Source: Prunus persica (Eukaryota > Streptophyta > Magnoliopsida > Rosales > Rosaceae). Taken from it: a stretch of DNA of 64,000 nt. A program made the position numbers and the translations under genes. Shown in pieces: positions 43,075-54,388 of the stretch (its first letter is position 1; the number at the start of each line of letters is the position of its first letter). The stretch covers positions 5,875,061 to 5,939,060 of the forward strand of contig NC_034015.1 in assembly GCF_000346465.2 (NCBI RefSeq). Direction: 5' to 3'. The notes beneath the pieces are model-generated. The model searched no databases and was not told where the DNA came from. It was given only the letters and a program-made list of their open reading frames with translations.

Positions 43075-43860
43075 GAAGGAATAGTATTTTTATCGTTATA
43101 TCATCGTATTTATCCCCTCATGCCCTCCTTCTATATCCCTAACTCTCGCTTGGGAAGTTTTTGGTAACATGTACCATTGTGGTGACATGAAAGCTGAAAT
43201 GAAAATGAAGGAGTATTTTGAAAAAAAAAAAGAAAATTGCCTTTATATATTCATGGTAGTTTTTTTTTTTTTAAAAAAAATATACATATATATACATATA
43301 TAAATATTATTTAGCAGAGCACATGCCAAGCCAAAGCCATTTGTATGGGATCCTAAGCCACTAGCAGACCTCATGCTTTATCAACAAAAAAATATACGCC
43401 AAGCTAATTAGCATAAATAAGCATTGAAGCTTCGAGCATGGATCATGCCAAAATTATGGCAGTATCTACCTTATATTAAGACCCAACATGCGGGAAATCT
43501 CAAGTGAAAAGTTTCAACCAAGCACTGCATATAATACCAAATAGAAAAGTTACAATGTGTTTGACAAAAAAAGGGAGGACATGGTTTCCAGCAGTCAGCA
43601 CATAACAACACTGCAGTGCCAAGCTGTCACAATGCAAATTTTACAAGCCTAAATTCGAGCAAGTTATACAAGCCTAGAGGTAATGTGTTGTTAAGTCTTG
43701 AAGGAGATCTCGAAATGTGTCGCGCTAACTGATCCTATACCAAAGCAAAATGTAACCTGCAAAACCAAGAAGAGTGCCGAAAGAGAGTAAGTTGATTTTA
43801 AAGGCAGGGTGAAGTAAAGAAGGATGTAAGGTCACAAACCTCAAAAGGTGTCAAGGGTGG
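43075..43860. other. Spacer between integrase and antisense gene
   Basis: AT-rich with poly-A/T runs and a TATACATATA tract near 43280. It should hold the 3' UTR of the antisense gene. No further gene seen. Confidence 0.5.
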
Positions 43861-46800
43861 CTAGAAGGGAATGGAGGAGGCCTTCTGAGAAGACCTTGTC
43901 ACTGCTTCTATTATGCAACCAGCACTGTCGGAAGAAACATCTTGAGCAAGAAGAAGGGCACGCAACTCCCTGTGTTGGTTTTCCAGTTCACGCTGCTTGA
44001 GAATCAAGGCCTCTATCGCTGCCCTTATGTCTTCAGAACCAGAAAATGACTCCATGCTATGGATAGCTCTTTCCCCGAACACGGCACGTGCTAGGTCCTT
44101 TACCAGATTCAGAAGAAATTCTATCCGGAAGCCGAGGGTCAGGGCTTCACAGATTGCGTCCCGCCAGCAAAGAAGCCGATGGTCTGTAATGTCTAGCAGC
44201 TGCATAGTATCCATGCCATGGAGCACTAAGCCAAGGGTCCGGAAGGCGGCACTCCGTAAAAAAGAAGACGTGATGCCTGTGATGTCCATAAGATCTCCGT
44301 ACTTGTCCATGAATCTTCCTAAAACCGCCACTGTTTCAGGATAAACAAGAGCTCCCCGAAAGGGTGCATAGCCGTTAAATTGATGACAAAGCGGCAGGAG
44401 CTCATCTGCAGAACGAAGAATCTGGGCACCCCCATCGAAAAAGGCCATGAATGTAGTGAAGGAGTTCTCCCATTCCGACCAAGACGCGCTAAAAGAAGCA
44501 TGCTCAGCGACAGTAATGCTGGCCTGGGCACCCTCGGTAACACCTGTGTCATTAGGTGAAGGTGCTGGAAGGAGTGCTAAGGGGCCAGGCTCTGGTACTC
44601 GAAGGATCGGCTGAATGTGGGATGGAGTAGGCAACGCCCCGTGGAAGGCAAAAGTGTTGCTCCGGAGAGCTGCTGGAAAGGCTGGAGGAATTGTAGGCTC
44701 AAGGTCTCTTCGAAGGAAGTGTTGGAAGATAGGAGGCAAGGGGCTGGTGATTCGAAATGCGGGAGTCTCATCTCGTGGACTTGTCGGCAAAGGCAACTCA
44801 GCAAGAGCTGCCTCAATCAGTGTGTCAAATGTATCGGAAGAAGAAGGCACCACAGGCACAATCGCCATCTCCTGAATAACGTCCCTAGCCTGCGACTAAA
44901 AAAAAAAGAGAAGAAGGAAAAAGAATGTATGCATGCGTCAGAATCAGCATGAGATGATTGACAAATTATACGCAACAGCAAAAGAAAGGAGAACCAGTTC
45001 TAGGGTAGACCAAGTACCTGCTCAACACTGACAGGGTGCATGCTGCTACCAGCAGGGCCGGTAAGAGGAACCAGGCTATCTTGTTCCTCTTGACGGTCGT
45101 CAAAATGCACGGACCCACCTTCGTCCAGATCATTGTTGCCCTCCCTGTCAGAATCCTCGCGCATGTCACTCACGGCGTCAATATTCTCTTGCTCTGGAGT
45201 ACTAGCCTCCGACTCAGCAGTATCGCTGTCATCATCAATCGTCACCACTGTTCTGGTCCCGGAAGCCTCACTGCCGCTTGCACGAGCTCCGGAAAATCTT
45301 GCCTGCAAAACGCGCATGCTGCGACGTTTCGGAGCTGCTTGTGGAGACACGGAGGATGTGCTACTTCTCTTCCTCTTTGGCGTAGTACCCATTTTCCCTA
45401 ATATATATATATATATACGTAAATATATGTAGTTGAAGGAAAATAATAAATAAATAAAACAAAACAAAGGAAGGAAGTGGCACTCACTGCAAAAAGGGGG
45501 CGTTTCCAGCACCCTGTCAGTACGACTCTGGCTCTCAGAGGCAGTGGGCCTCGCAGGGCGCGAACGTTCTGGAGGAGTAGCCTCTCTAGTTCGGGGTGGA
45601 CCACTTGGTGCAACTTTCGGGATAAACTTTCTAGGCTTGCCAGCAGCTTGCTTCTTCCCTGCACTTTGTTTTTCCACCTGTTTCCCTTCGCTAGATGTTG
45701 GTGCTGCGACTTTCCCAGAACTATGAGGGCTCTGTGTTCCCGATTTTGGCTTCACTTTGGAGAATTCCCCAACGATGTCACCACTCTTAGAGATAAAAGG
45801 GAGGTTGCGTTTTTGGCTCAGAGGGATGGCATTCTCCTCCGTGATTAAGCCTGCGAGGCGCGCGGTTGTGGGGGGCAGTCTATCCCCAGGAAAGGATTGG
45901 AACTCGCGGAAAGAAGCAAGGCAGCGGTTCCAGTAGGATTGGTAACCTCGTGAGAAGCCACCAATTCTCCCCTTGCTGGCTAAAACAAGAGGCCTGCAGC
46001 TGTTTGGTATGTGGCCATTGCTCCAGAAGGTGCTGTGTAGTGCGAAGGGATCATCATGGTTAGGATTACCCGGTACTTCTTGATCGAGTTCAAACTGTCG
46101 CCTAACTCGATGTGGCGAATAGGATACCGAAATTTCTGAACGGCTGTCTCCAAGAGTAGGTAATGGGATGGGGGCAATGTTCAACAAGGCATACTTTCTG
46201 AATTGGCCACCATGCGATACTGCTGCTGGAACTTCGATGGTATCATTGACGTCAGCATAAAAGGGCACGAAGGTGAAGGTCTCTGCTGAGGTGCCGTAAG
46301 GGCGAAAAACGAAGTTCTCAATATTGTCCATCAGTGATAAGAAGTCTTGACCTTTCTGCTGCATCCTTTTGAACCATCTGCAAACCAAAGGCAGATTGTC
46401 TGGCATAAAGGAACCATTGCCCCAGTCAGCCAATTTCAGGGCATGTGAGTGCGGGAGTGAATATACGTCCAGTCCTTTGAGACGCTCCCATAGAAACACC
46501 TGCAGAAAGCCAGAATTCAAAAGGGTCTCCACACCCATGGTTCCGGACGCGTTCTTCTCTAAGAGCTGAGTCCGATCAAGCAGTCGGTATAAATGACCCA
46601 AGAACATGGGGGCTAAAGGGATTGTATCACCCCGAGCTATAGCCAGAGCCAAGGGAAACACACGCTCATGCATGCTATCTTGGGAGAAATCACAAAGCAC
46701 GAACCGCCCAAGCCATAATGCTATGAATGCAGCCAATCGATGAGAGCCTTGTCTGTTTGCATCACCAAAGTATTGTATCCAATTACTGAACCGTAATGAG

Positions 46801-47372
46801 GTGCTGGGAGAAGTGGGGGCACCTCTCTGTAAAACTGCAAGCTTGTCTACTTCTTTCGGGGTAAGGGCAATGTTGAAGGGGTTTCGGTTGCCACAAACCG
46901 GAAGGCGGGAAATATTCGCTACATCTTCTAAGGTAGGAGTAAATTCTCCCCATGGACATATGAAGGTATGGGTCGCAGCACTCCACCTCCGGACCACGTG
47001 GCGAAGCATCTTTGCTTCGATGTGAATGTCCCACAGTTTGGAGAGAAAGATAGCATCTAAGACCTGTGCTCTGCGCAAAATATTGCATGTGGAGGGATCC
47101 CGCAGCTCGCGGTCAACCCATTCGGACCAACTTTTGCTGATGCTACAAGGAAATTGGAAAAATAGGGGAACTGCTGGAAACAGGCCCTTCTCGATGCAGC
47201 ACCTAGAAATGGAGGCAGGTTCGATCACAGGGGCAGAGTCAGGTGCTGGTTCATTACCAACAACGGCAGTCTCACGGGCATCTTCGAGCAGCAGAAGGGG
47301 GCCTCCTGGTTTGAGACCATCATCCACAGAATAGTGGTGGTCCAGCATAATTGGTGGGAGGATGGCTGCCAT
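43861..47372 (-). CDS. Plant mobile domain (PMD) protein gene, antisense inside the gypsy element
   Basis: Coding exons 47372-45488, 45397-45018 and 44895-43861 join in phase to 3300 nt, about 1,099 residues. Both introns have GT-AG ends (TGCA|GTGAGT to TTAG; GCAG|GTACTT to TTTTAG). Without splicing, the first intron would insert a membrane-like stretch foreign to the protein. Exon 1 holds a PMD/aminotransferase-like domain (about residues 75-370: RRWSAATHTFICPWGEFTP, then DVANISRLPV, FIALWLGRFVL and LAIARGD). Known PMD proteins such as MAIN and MAIL1 act in the nucleus in transposon silencing and development, and PMD genes are often found in mobile elements. Basic patches (TPKRKRSS, PKRRSMR) suggest nuclear import, followed by acidic and coiled-coil (LKQRELENQHRELRALLL) parts. 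I start at 47372 because an intron acceptor (TTGCAG|GT) lies 26 bp upstream. Fully open despite the broken sense pol. Confidence 0.85.
45398..45487 (-). other. Predicted intron of the antisense PMD gene
   Basis: 90 bp, GTGAGT donor and TTAG acceptor, T/A-rich. It is a multiple of three and has no stop, so unspliced RNA would also stay in frame, adding about 30 hydrophobic residues. Confidence 0.65.
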
Positions 47373-48533
47373 GGCAAGGCTAATAGGGTCACAGATACCT
47401 GCAAAAAAAAAAGGAGAAAGGAATAAGAAAATAGTCATAATAATATATAGGTTCCAGCACCTTCACGATCGTTGGGCATACATACATCTACGGATTTCAT
47501 GCCAAGAATACGCTAACAGCGGAACTAATGCAATATCACCATGCGGAGGGGCTATTCGATGCAAGATTAAGAGGAAACCAAGTCACAAGAGAACAATTAC
47601 TTGGAAGGAGACTGCGGGGTCGATATAAGTGCTTATGGCTTCTCCACTTTGGTCAGATACAGCTTAAAGGTTTTGAATTTGCACAAGGATGGTTGTTATT
47701 GGTTAAAAGTTTAAAACCCCCAATCGGTGGCCCGATTGTGAAACATAAGAAAAGGGACGAACACGCAGCAAAAGGGGGGCTGTGAAGGGGGTACTGTTCT
47801 CCAAAAGAAAAAGAGAGAAAACGAAAAACGAAAAACAAAAGGAAGGGATTTTTACTCCCTGATGTCCGTGTATGGGAGATGTGCGAAAGTGTATGCAGCA
47901 ACAGAACAGAGAAACACGAAAAGAAAAGAGGAGGAGTAGTGCTTACCACTGTCCTTGGTAATTTTTTTTTTCAGCGGCTAGCCGAAATCGAAACGAAGAG
48001 GGGCTGTTTGGCGATTCTTGCTCTCGGAGTGGCTCCGCGTCTTGCAAAGTGATTATGCCAAACCTGTTTTTCTTTTCTATCAGATTGAAGAAGAAATTAG
48101 AGAAGAATGAGGGATTTTAAAGCGAATCGGTGACTTCTCCCGGTGGGTGCGAGCGGTTTCTCCAGGCGTAACCAATCGGCAGTTATGGATGGCACCCCTC
48201 CGCAATTTTCTTTCGAAACCCTCTAGACCTGTGCGTGAATAAAGGCCAGCGATAATGAAAAGAGGAAGACAAGGGATGCAGGTGTCACACCTGCAAAAGA
48301 AGGAAGTCGAAGGGAAGAGAGAAGAGGGAAATAAAATAAAATAAATTAAAACAGATGTGATGGAAGCGTACCTGGGGAATAGGCGAGACTGCTGGAAAAC
48401 AATCATGGCAACACGTACGCGGGAAACGAGAAGGGCACGTCAGTGGCAGAGGTTTGATTTTTTTTTTGGGCCAGGTTTGATTATTTGGCCCATCTCACCA
48501 TTTGCTCATGGCCCCAATAATCAAGGGGGCGAA
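47373..48533 (-). promoter_or_regulatory. Leader and candidate promoter of the antisense PMD gene
   Basis: A 5' UTR intron is predicted at 47399-47946 (donor AGTG|GTAAGC, acceptor TTTTTGCAG). The remaining sequence up to the 3' LTR would hold the first exon and the antisense promoter; another possible junction CCCAG|GTACGC lies at about 48370. I cannot fix a TATA box. The 3' LTR itself might supply the antisense promoter. Confidence 0.45.
48516..48533 (+). other. Polypurine tract (young gypsy element)
   Basis: AATAATCAAGGGGGCGAA ends directly at the 3' LTR and is the likely primer for plus-strand DNA synthesis. Confidence 0.65.
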
Positions 48534-49994
48534 TGTTGAGGCCCAAAAATCCAAGGGGCTAAGCCCAAGTTGACTATTGGCCCAATAGGGACAAGTAAAC
48601 GCAAGAGAATTTAGGGAACGAATTAATACGAGCTACGGGCCACATGCCACGCCAAACAAGCACGTGCGGGAAGACCAAAAACATGCTAAAAACATGCTCA
48701 CTCCTATTGAACCCGGCTATATCCTATGATGATAGGATAAAAATCCAAGCACAAGCATAGGTGTCGGAACCGCCATGCCAACACCAAGATGTGTTACAAG
48801 CTTAGGTGGGCCCAAGCCACCAAAATTACCCGGGGCTTGCTTGAACGGGTTGTGGTATGGATGGCAACGGGCTTTCATAGGACCCATTGACGAGCCAAGG
48901 AAGTGGTAGTTTTGGGTCACTTGGGGGGCCCAAAACTCAAGCTTATTTCTTCGGCCCGAAATACATGGGTTAGCATAAGAGAAGAGAGAGCATGACCCAA
49001 TACCTTAGAAAAAAAGTGCAAAGCCTGTTAGAGAAGGCTAGGACAATTAGAAGGCCTAAACGTGCTGTTAAAGTGCAATAGGCAAGCTGCTTCCGGCAGC
49101 TTGACGAAAAGCCTAGCAGACTGACCCAGAATGACATATCACCAATTCAAAGCCTAGGAAAGAAAAGCCCAGCCCAAACTCTTTGTAAAATATCTGGCCA
49201 AGCACGTTTTGTCCCTATCCAAGAGAGTCAACAGCAACCATCTCAAAAACCAGAGGAAATCCACACGAGCAAGAGGTTTACCCGTTGAGTAAAATGTAGC
49301 TCCTTTCCCTCCCATTGTTCTGGCAGCTTGCATAGGAAAGATCGAGAGAAAAGCAAGCGGCTCTTCACCTCTATGAAGAAGGGCCAGCAAAACCGAGACC
49401 TTGGAACCACAAATGGGTTCCTTACCCATGTGTCTTGGGCGGACGGGATTCATCAAAGAAGACGAAGTGGGGGCAAACAATGGAAAGATGGAGGGAAGTA
49501 TGACGGAATTAGAACCCTTAGTGGCTATAAAAAGGAGCACTTCTGCTACCCAGAGAAACCAACCCATTTCCAGAGCTCGACCAAGCATTGTCAAGCAGCT
49601 GGAAAATCTACTCAAGCCATCCCATCTCCTCCTCCATTCGTTTTCTTCCTCCATTAGGAAGGAAATCAGCCAAATCTTCCTTTGCTTGCTCTAAACCTCC
49701 ATCCTCCATAGGAAAATTCATCTCTCTCTCTCAAAATTGCTAAACCTGTGAAAGCCTAGCTCCCATGCCACATGCTCTCCAAGCCAAGCTCTTCTGTAAA
49801 ATTGGTCAAGTTTGTTTAGGCTATTAGTGAAGGAAGCCTGAGAGTGTTTTCGTAACAGTTTCATCAGACTCTGTGAAAAACACTCTTCGAGGCGCTTGGT
49901 GTCGAACCCAGGCACTTGGGGAATTTTGCTCACTTCTCTTCTTACGGCAGCCCAAGCCCATTCGTCAGGCTGCTGGAACAAAAAAGCCCCAACA
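48534..49994 (+). repeat. 3' LTR of the young gypsy element
   Basis: Same length as the 5' LTR with 8 substitutions. A TATA box is at 49526-49534. The target duplication TATAT follows. Confidence 0.93.
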
Positions 49995-50653
49995 TATATA
50001 TATATATTTCTTGCATTTCCAATTTCCTTTTTTTGAAAATAGATTATTCAAGGGAAAAAAGAAGAAGAGGAAAACCATTACACATGGCTCCTCAAGTGAA
50101 CAATGCCCGCAGTCGGTTCCAGTGGTGCGTTCCGTGTCGGAAATAATGGCACTATTACGTCATCCGAAGGAAAATACTCCCCCACGTCGTGATCCGGTGG
50201 AACCGCCTCCGCTAATGATGGAATTGTCCTTGTACTCCATTGTGTCGAACTATGAGGACCGGGAGTATTTCAATTGTATGATATGTGAGTAGGTATTTCA
50301 ATTGTATATGTGAGATGTGAATTTTATAATAAATATGGACACGTGGCAACCGAAAATCTTATCCGAAAATTTAATTTGAAAATTTTATCCGAAAATGTTA
50401 TTTGAAATTTTAGGTGAGAATTTTATAATAAATAGCGCCACGTGGCAACTGAAAATATTATATGAAAAGCTTATCAAAATTAATGGTTTAAAGTATAAAA
50501 AAATAGGAAATAAAGTACAATGAATAGTATTTGCCCTTGCCCTAGCCTTTTGGAGTGAAACCAAAAAAGGTAAGGCTGCCACTATTCACATGAATAGTAG
50601 CAGTCCTTGCCTTGCCTTTGCCTTAGCCTTAGCCTTTTGCGGTGGACATGCTC
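49995..50653. mobile_element. Right part of PIF/Harbinger element 2
   Basis: This continues the Harbinger intron and 3' region after the gypsy insertion, including a block at 50520-50635 nearly identical to 53860-53980 of element 1 (GGTAAGGCTGCCACTATTCA). A short frame at 50083-50292 is not recognised. Confidence 0.65.
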
Positions 50654-51427
50654 TGAATGGTTTGGTCTTGTCTTGTCCATAGAAAATTTTCCAACACTAA
50701 TGCAAATGGAGCTTTCTTTCACACTATCACATGTGGCCTCTGAATTTTTGAAACGTTCTCATGTTGAAGTTATTTTCTTTCTCCAATATATAGCTTTTGT
50801 TTACTTTGTGTCATGAATTAATAGGTTATGTCATATGTTGTCACACGATAAATTTTTATGAAAATTTTGACAAAATGCGATGAGATAGACCAAAATGTGT
50901 GAGTCAAAAAATTAATGAGCACATTCATTTGAAGACTTTGGAAAAAAATAGTCCACAATTCCAACCCTGTGAAGCTTTGTCTTTTTTTTTTCCCTGTAAT
51001 GACATCTTCGCCTTTTTATTAACATTCAAAATTGTGTTTAGACTTTTATACATCCACTACAATTTTTCCAACACCAAGACAATGATGGGTTTTTATTTTT
51101 CTCCATGATATGATTTCTTTCTTTTATTCACACTTCCAAAATTGTTTGACCTTTTCACTCATCCATTATCCAACACACACAGTGAAGCTTAATTTTAAGT
51201 GGCTTCTGTATTTGGTTCTTCTTTTATGCTTTCTTTATATAAAAGAAACTCTGTTTCTGATTTTGACAGCAAAAGGAGTAAAAAAAAAAAAAACACTTGG
51301 TTTTTGATTCCATTGATTTTTGCAGTTGGGTTGGCTTACATGCAATTATTCCACCAAGTGGGCTGTGAGTAAGCTTGTCCCACATCGATCCACTGGGCTG
51401 TGAGTAAACTCTTTATAATTCAGCCTC
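50654..51427. repeat. Tandem host segment copy 3, resumed
   Basis: Collinear with 550-1125 of copy 1 and with copy 2, including the empty site for the chimeric copia element near 51201. No gene. Confidence 0.75.
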
Positions 51428-51994
51428 TAAGAGCATCTCCACCGCTGCCATCAAACCGGGCAGGAGGCCCCCCGAGCAAGTCCAAAACGGCACCAGTGTG
51501 AGAGAAGAGGCTCGGGCAAGCAGTGGGTCCCACCAACCCAGGCTAGCCCACGGGCAAAATTTGTCTGGGCTTCAGCTCGAAGACGATGACGTCAGCGAGT
51601 TCATGCGCCAACGGTAAAAAAATTTGACTTCCGTTTGATGACGTCAGCCCTGACAGAATCCAACGGGCATACGCCACGTGTCGCAACCTGGACGCTCCGA
51701 TCGTTTTTTTTCTAGAAATCCGACGGTCCTAGTTTTTTTGGTTAAAAAAATTCGAAAAAATTCTGAAATTTTTTTTATTTAAAATTTTGGATTTTTTCCC
51801 TATAAATACCTAACAATTTTATTCACTTTCCACACCAAATCTTCATACAATTTCTTCTCCTTCCAATATTTTTTACTCTCCACTCACATTATTCACTTTC
51901 CACACCAATTCTTCATACAAACTCTTCTCCTTCCAATATTTTTTACTCTCCACTCATATTTTTCTACTACTTTCCATTTGTATCAAAAAAACAA

Positions 51995-52962
51995 ATGACA
52001 TCTTCTGTCGAAGCCGGAGGCGCGTGGACAACTCAGGAAGATATTGCGTTGTGTCAGTCTTGGGTGATCGTTAGTCATTGCCCTGTCACGGGCAATGAGA
52101 TGAGGTTCGCTCATATGTGGAGCAAAATTCATGGAGAATTTTGTCAATGATCGGGTTCCATTCAGACCGAAATGGCCTTGTCTAGTAGATAAAAAATTCT
52201 AAATAAAGAGTTAGGAAAATGGAGAAATGCCTTGACAAAAGTAAGGGAGAACATTCAAAGCGGTCAAAATCTATCCGATGAAGTAAAATATTTTTAATTG
52301 CCATTTTAATCAATTTAATGTAACTTTGTGTTTTTATTGCATATTCTATTTCTTTTTCTTGCATAATCTTTTTTTTATTGCATTTCAAAATAGTTTATAT
52401 TTTCTTGCATAATTTTTTTTTTCTTGCACTTCCAATTATTTATTTTTAATAGATCATACAAGCACAAGTTTGGTTTGGTGCCATGGGGCAAGGCAAAAAA
52501 AGTTTCTTGCATTTTCAATGTTGGGAAGTTGTGAATGATTGTTCAAGATTCAAAATTATTCCCACAGGTCTGCCGGCTGTGTTGAATGAGACGCCGCTCC
52601 ACGATTCGCCAACAACCGATTCGCCATTGGACTCCCTAATGGAAACAGAGTCACTACTCCCACATCCGCCAAGACCTATTGAGAGAAAGGCGGCAAAGGC
52701 CAAGAGAGGGAGCACTTCGAACAATGAATGTGTACAATTATTGGAGCAAATAGCTAAGAAAACCGCACTAAGGATTGAGAGAGACTTGAAAAGAGATGAA
52801 GCGGACATGGCACGACAGGAAGCATTTGCAATTCAACAGCAGCAGGCACAAGAAAAAGACATGGATGATAGAGAGATGAAAATCATGGCCATGGATACGA
52901 GTCATATGTCTCCCTCGTGTACAAATTTTCCATTCATCACAGAATCTCACAAAGCACTCTAG
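51995..52962 (+). pseudogene. Harbinger ORF1, Myb/SANT-like DNA-binding protein
   Basis: Exon 1 starts MTSSVEAGGAWTTQEDIAL and contains a SANT/trihelix-like domain to about 52281, but has in-frame stops at 52148 and 52190. A GT donor follows DE near 52281; the acceptor is at about 52452, and exon 2 (to 52962) continues FGAMGQGKKSF, HFQCWEVVNDCSRFKIIPTG, a Pro-rich stretch and a charged coiled-coil tail (KKTALRIERDLKRDEAD). In complete elements this protein binds element DNA and works with the transposase. Such genes are often mislabelled glutathione S-transferase T3-like in plant databases. Confidence 0.8.
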
Positions 52963-53165
52963 GATAGTTGATTTTCCCATCCTTGCAATCTTATCCACCT
53001 GCTCTGCATATACCACAAGCAAGCATCCGCAAAGCAGCTGTAAGTTTTTGCTCTGAGAGTAGACCCAAAACTCCAACAACATCATACTTTTGAATGAAGT
53101 ATGTGTCGTAATTACAAATATCATGCATGATTTTTTTGGAACAAATGTGGCTTCATTCTATATCT

Positions 53166-53423
53166 CTATGGAAACTTAGAAACAGGATATAACGAATTTG
53201 GGATAAAGTAATTTTTCAAGAGATTCTTACCCCGAGACTCCCTACTTCTGTTCACATTCGGGGCACGACGGCGGTGTTGCCTTGATTGATTAAGCATACA
53301 CACCGATGCTACAAGCATTTCTTCCTCTTCTTCATCGGCCTCCCGATCTTCATCAGCACGTCTTTGCCGGATTTCTTCCTCTTCTTTCTGTTGCCTCTCC
53401 AACACCCTCCTCAAGTTTGACAT
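53166..53423 (-). pseudogene. Harbinger transposase, N-terminal fragment
   Basis: The - strand encodes a start MSNLRRVLERQQKEEEE, an acidic region, and RRRAPNVNRSRESRGKNLL, the usual beginning of plant Harbinger (HARBI1/ALP1-like) transposases. After about 85 residues it leaves the family and ends, so the DDE nuclease domain is deleted. Confidence 0.8.
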
Positions 53424-53988
53424 TGAGAGTAGAACGTGTTTTGTAAAATCTGAGAAATGAATGAATAGATAAGAGATGGTGTAAGAGGTATGAGTTGAAG
53501 GTATAGTTTTATAGAGGGATTCAGAAGATAGAGATGACACGCGACACAATTTTAGAGGGTGAAAATCTTATATGAAATATGAAATTATAATTTTTTAAAA
53601 ATATCTGAAAATCTTATCTGACATGGGACATGTGGCACAATTTTAGAGGGTGAAAATCTTATCTGAAATCTGAGATTATAATTTTTTTTAATGAATATCC
53701 GAAAGTTTTATTTGGAATAAGACACATGGCAACCGAGATTCTCATCCGAATATCTTTTTTGAAAAATAATGGACACGTGGCAACCAAAAATCTTATCCGA
53801 AAATTTAATTACAAAAGATTATCAAAATTAATGTTTTAAAGTATAAAAAAATAGGAAATAAAGTACAATGAATAGTAATTGCTTTAGCTTTAGCCTTTTT
53901 GGGGTGGAACCACAAATGGTAAGGCTGCCACTATTCACGTGAATAGTGGCAGCCCTTGCCTTAGCCCTTTAGAGTGGAGATGCTCTAA

Positions 53989-54379
53989 CACACTAAGTCC
54001 GCCTCGTGGGGAAAAATCCGTTTGTCCCATCGGAAGTGTAAATCCTGACAAAGGAAAAGAGTCCCATTGGAAAGTCCCCCTCCTCGAGGAAAAGTCCCAT
54101 CGGAAAAAGTCCCTTTGTCCCGTCGGAATAAGTCCCTCTCCTTCAGAAGCAAAGAAAACAGTCGGATTGTCCCAGTCCCCCATCGGGGGCAAAGAAAACA
54201 ACAAATGTTCCTTCGGAGGCAAACTGGACCCGGAAGAGGAGAGCCTCTACTATCTCTTTGGGTGGGATGGGCCGCAAATAAGTGTCCGCAAATGTCTGCA
54301 AATAAGCGTCCGCAAGAGTAACGGCTAAACCCTAGGAATGAAGGTAGACGTGGTGGAATAGAATGACGTTTTAATCAAT
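53989..54379. repeat. Copy 3 short-repeat zone
   Basis: CCCATCGGAA-type repeats as in copies 1 and 2. It contains the uninterrupted target of the old gypsy element near 54170. No gene. Confidence 0.6.
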
Positions 54380-54388
54380 AATTATATT

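Larger units (their letters stand above)
35275..49994 (+). mobile_element. Young Ty3/gypsy retrotransposon, Tat lineage, with antisense gene
   Basis: LTRs 35275-36735 and 48534-49994 are each 1461 bp, start TGTTGAGGCCC and end CCCCAACA. I count 8 substitutions and no indels between them (0.55%). The target duplication is TATAT (35270-35274 and 49995-49999), in AT-rich sequence. Between the LTRs lie gag-protease, reverse transcriptase, two RNase H domains and integrase on the + strand in one reading phase, then a spliced gene on the - strand, then the 3' LTR. At a commonly used plant rate of 1.3e-8 per site per year the divergence would mean about 0.2 million years (inference). Confidence 0.95.
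33634..50653 (+). mobile_element. PIF/Harbinger element 2, carrying a nested TIR element and gypsy element
   Basis: The ends are GAGCAAGTCCCACCGC and GCGGTGGACATGCTC, imperfect inverted repeats, flanked by TGA on both sides (33631-33633 and 50654-50656). Copies 1 and 2 carry the unbroken sequence GTTTGAATGC (near 550 and 4928). Without the nested gypsy and TIR elements, roughly 1.5 kb plus gap of Harbinger sequence remains. It keeps the start and intron of ORF1 (35157 onward) but no transposase, so it is non-autonomous. The family is the same as that of 51431-53985. Confidence 0.8.
51431..53985 (+). mobile_element. PIF/Harbinger element 1, internally deleted
   Basis: The inverted ends are GAGCATCTCCAC and GTGGAGATGCTC, flanked by TAA (51428-51430 and 53986-53988). 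Copies 1 and 2 carry the joined host sequence CCTCTAACACAC at 1127 and 9190. It holds a Myb/SANT-type ORF1 on the + strand and the N-terminus of a transposase on the - strand, the convergent layout of plant PIF/Harbinger elements. The catalytic DDE domain is missing, so it depends on other copies. Confidence 0.9.

Noticed and set aside
45398..45487. Transmembrane segment in the PMD protein
   Set aside because: The hydrophobic stretch coincides exactly with a predicted GT-AG intron.
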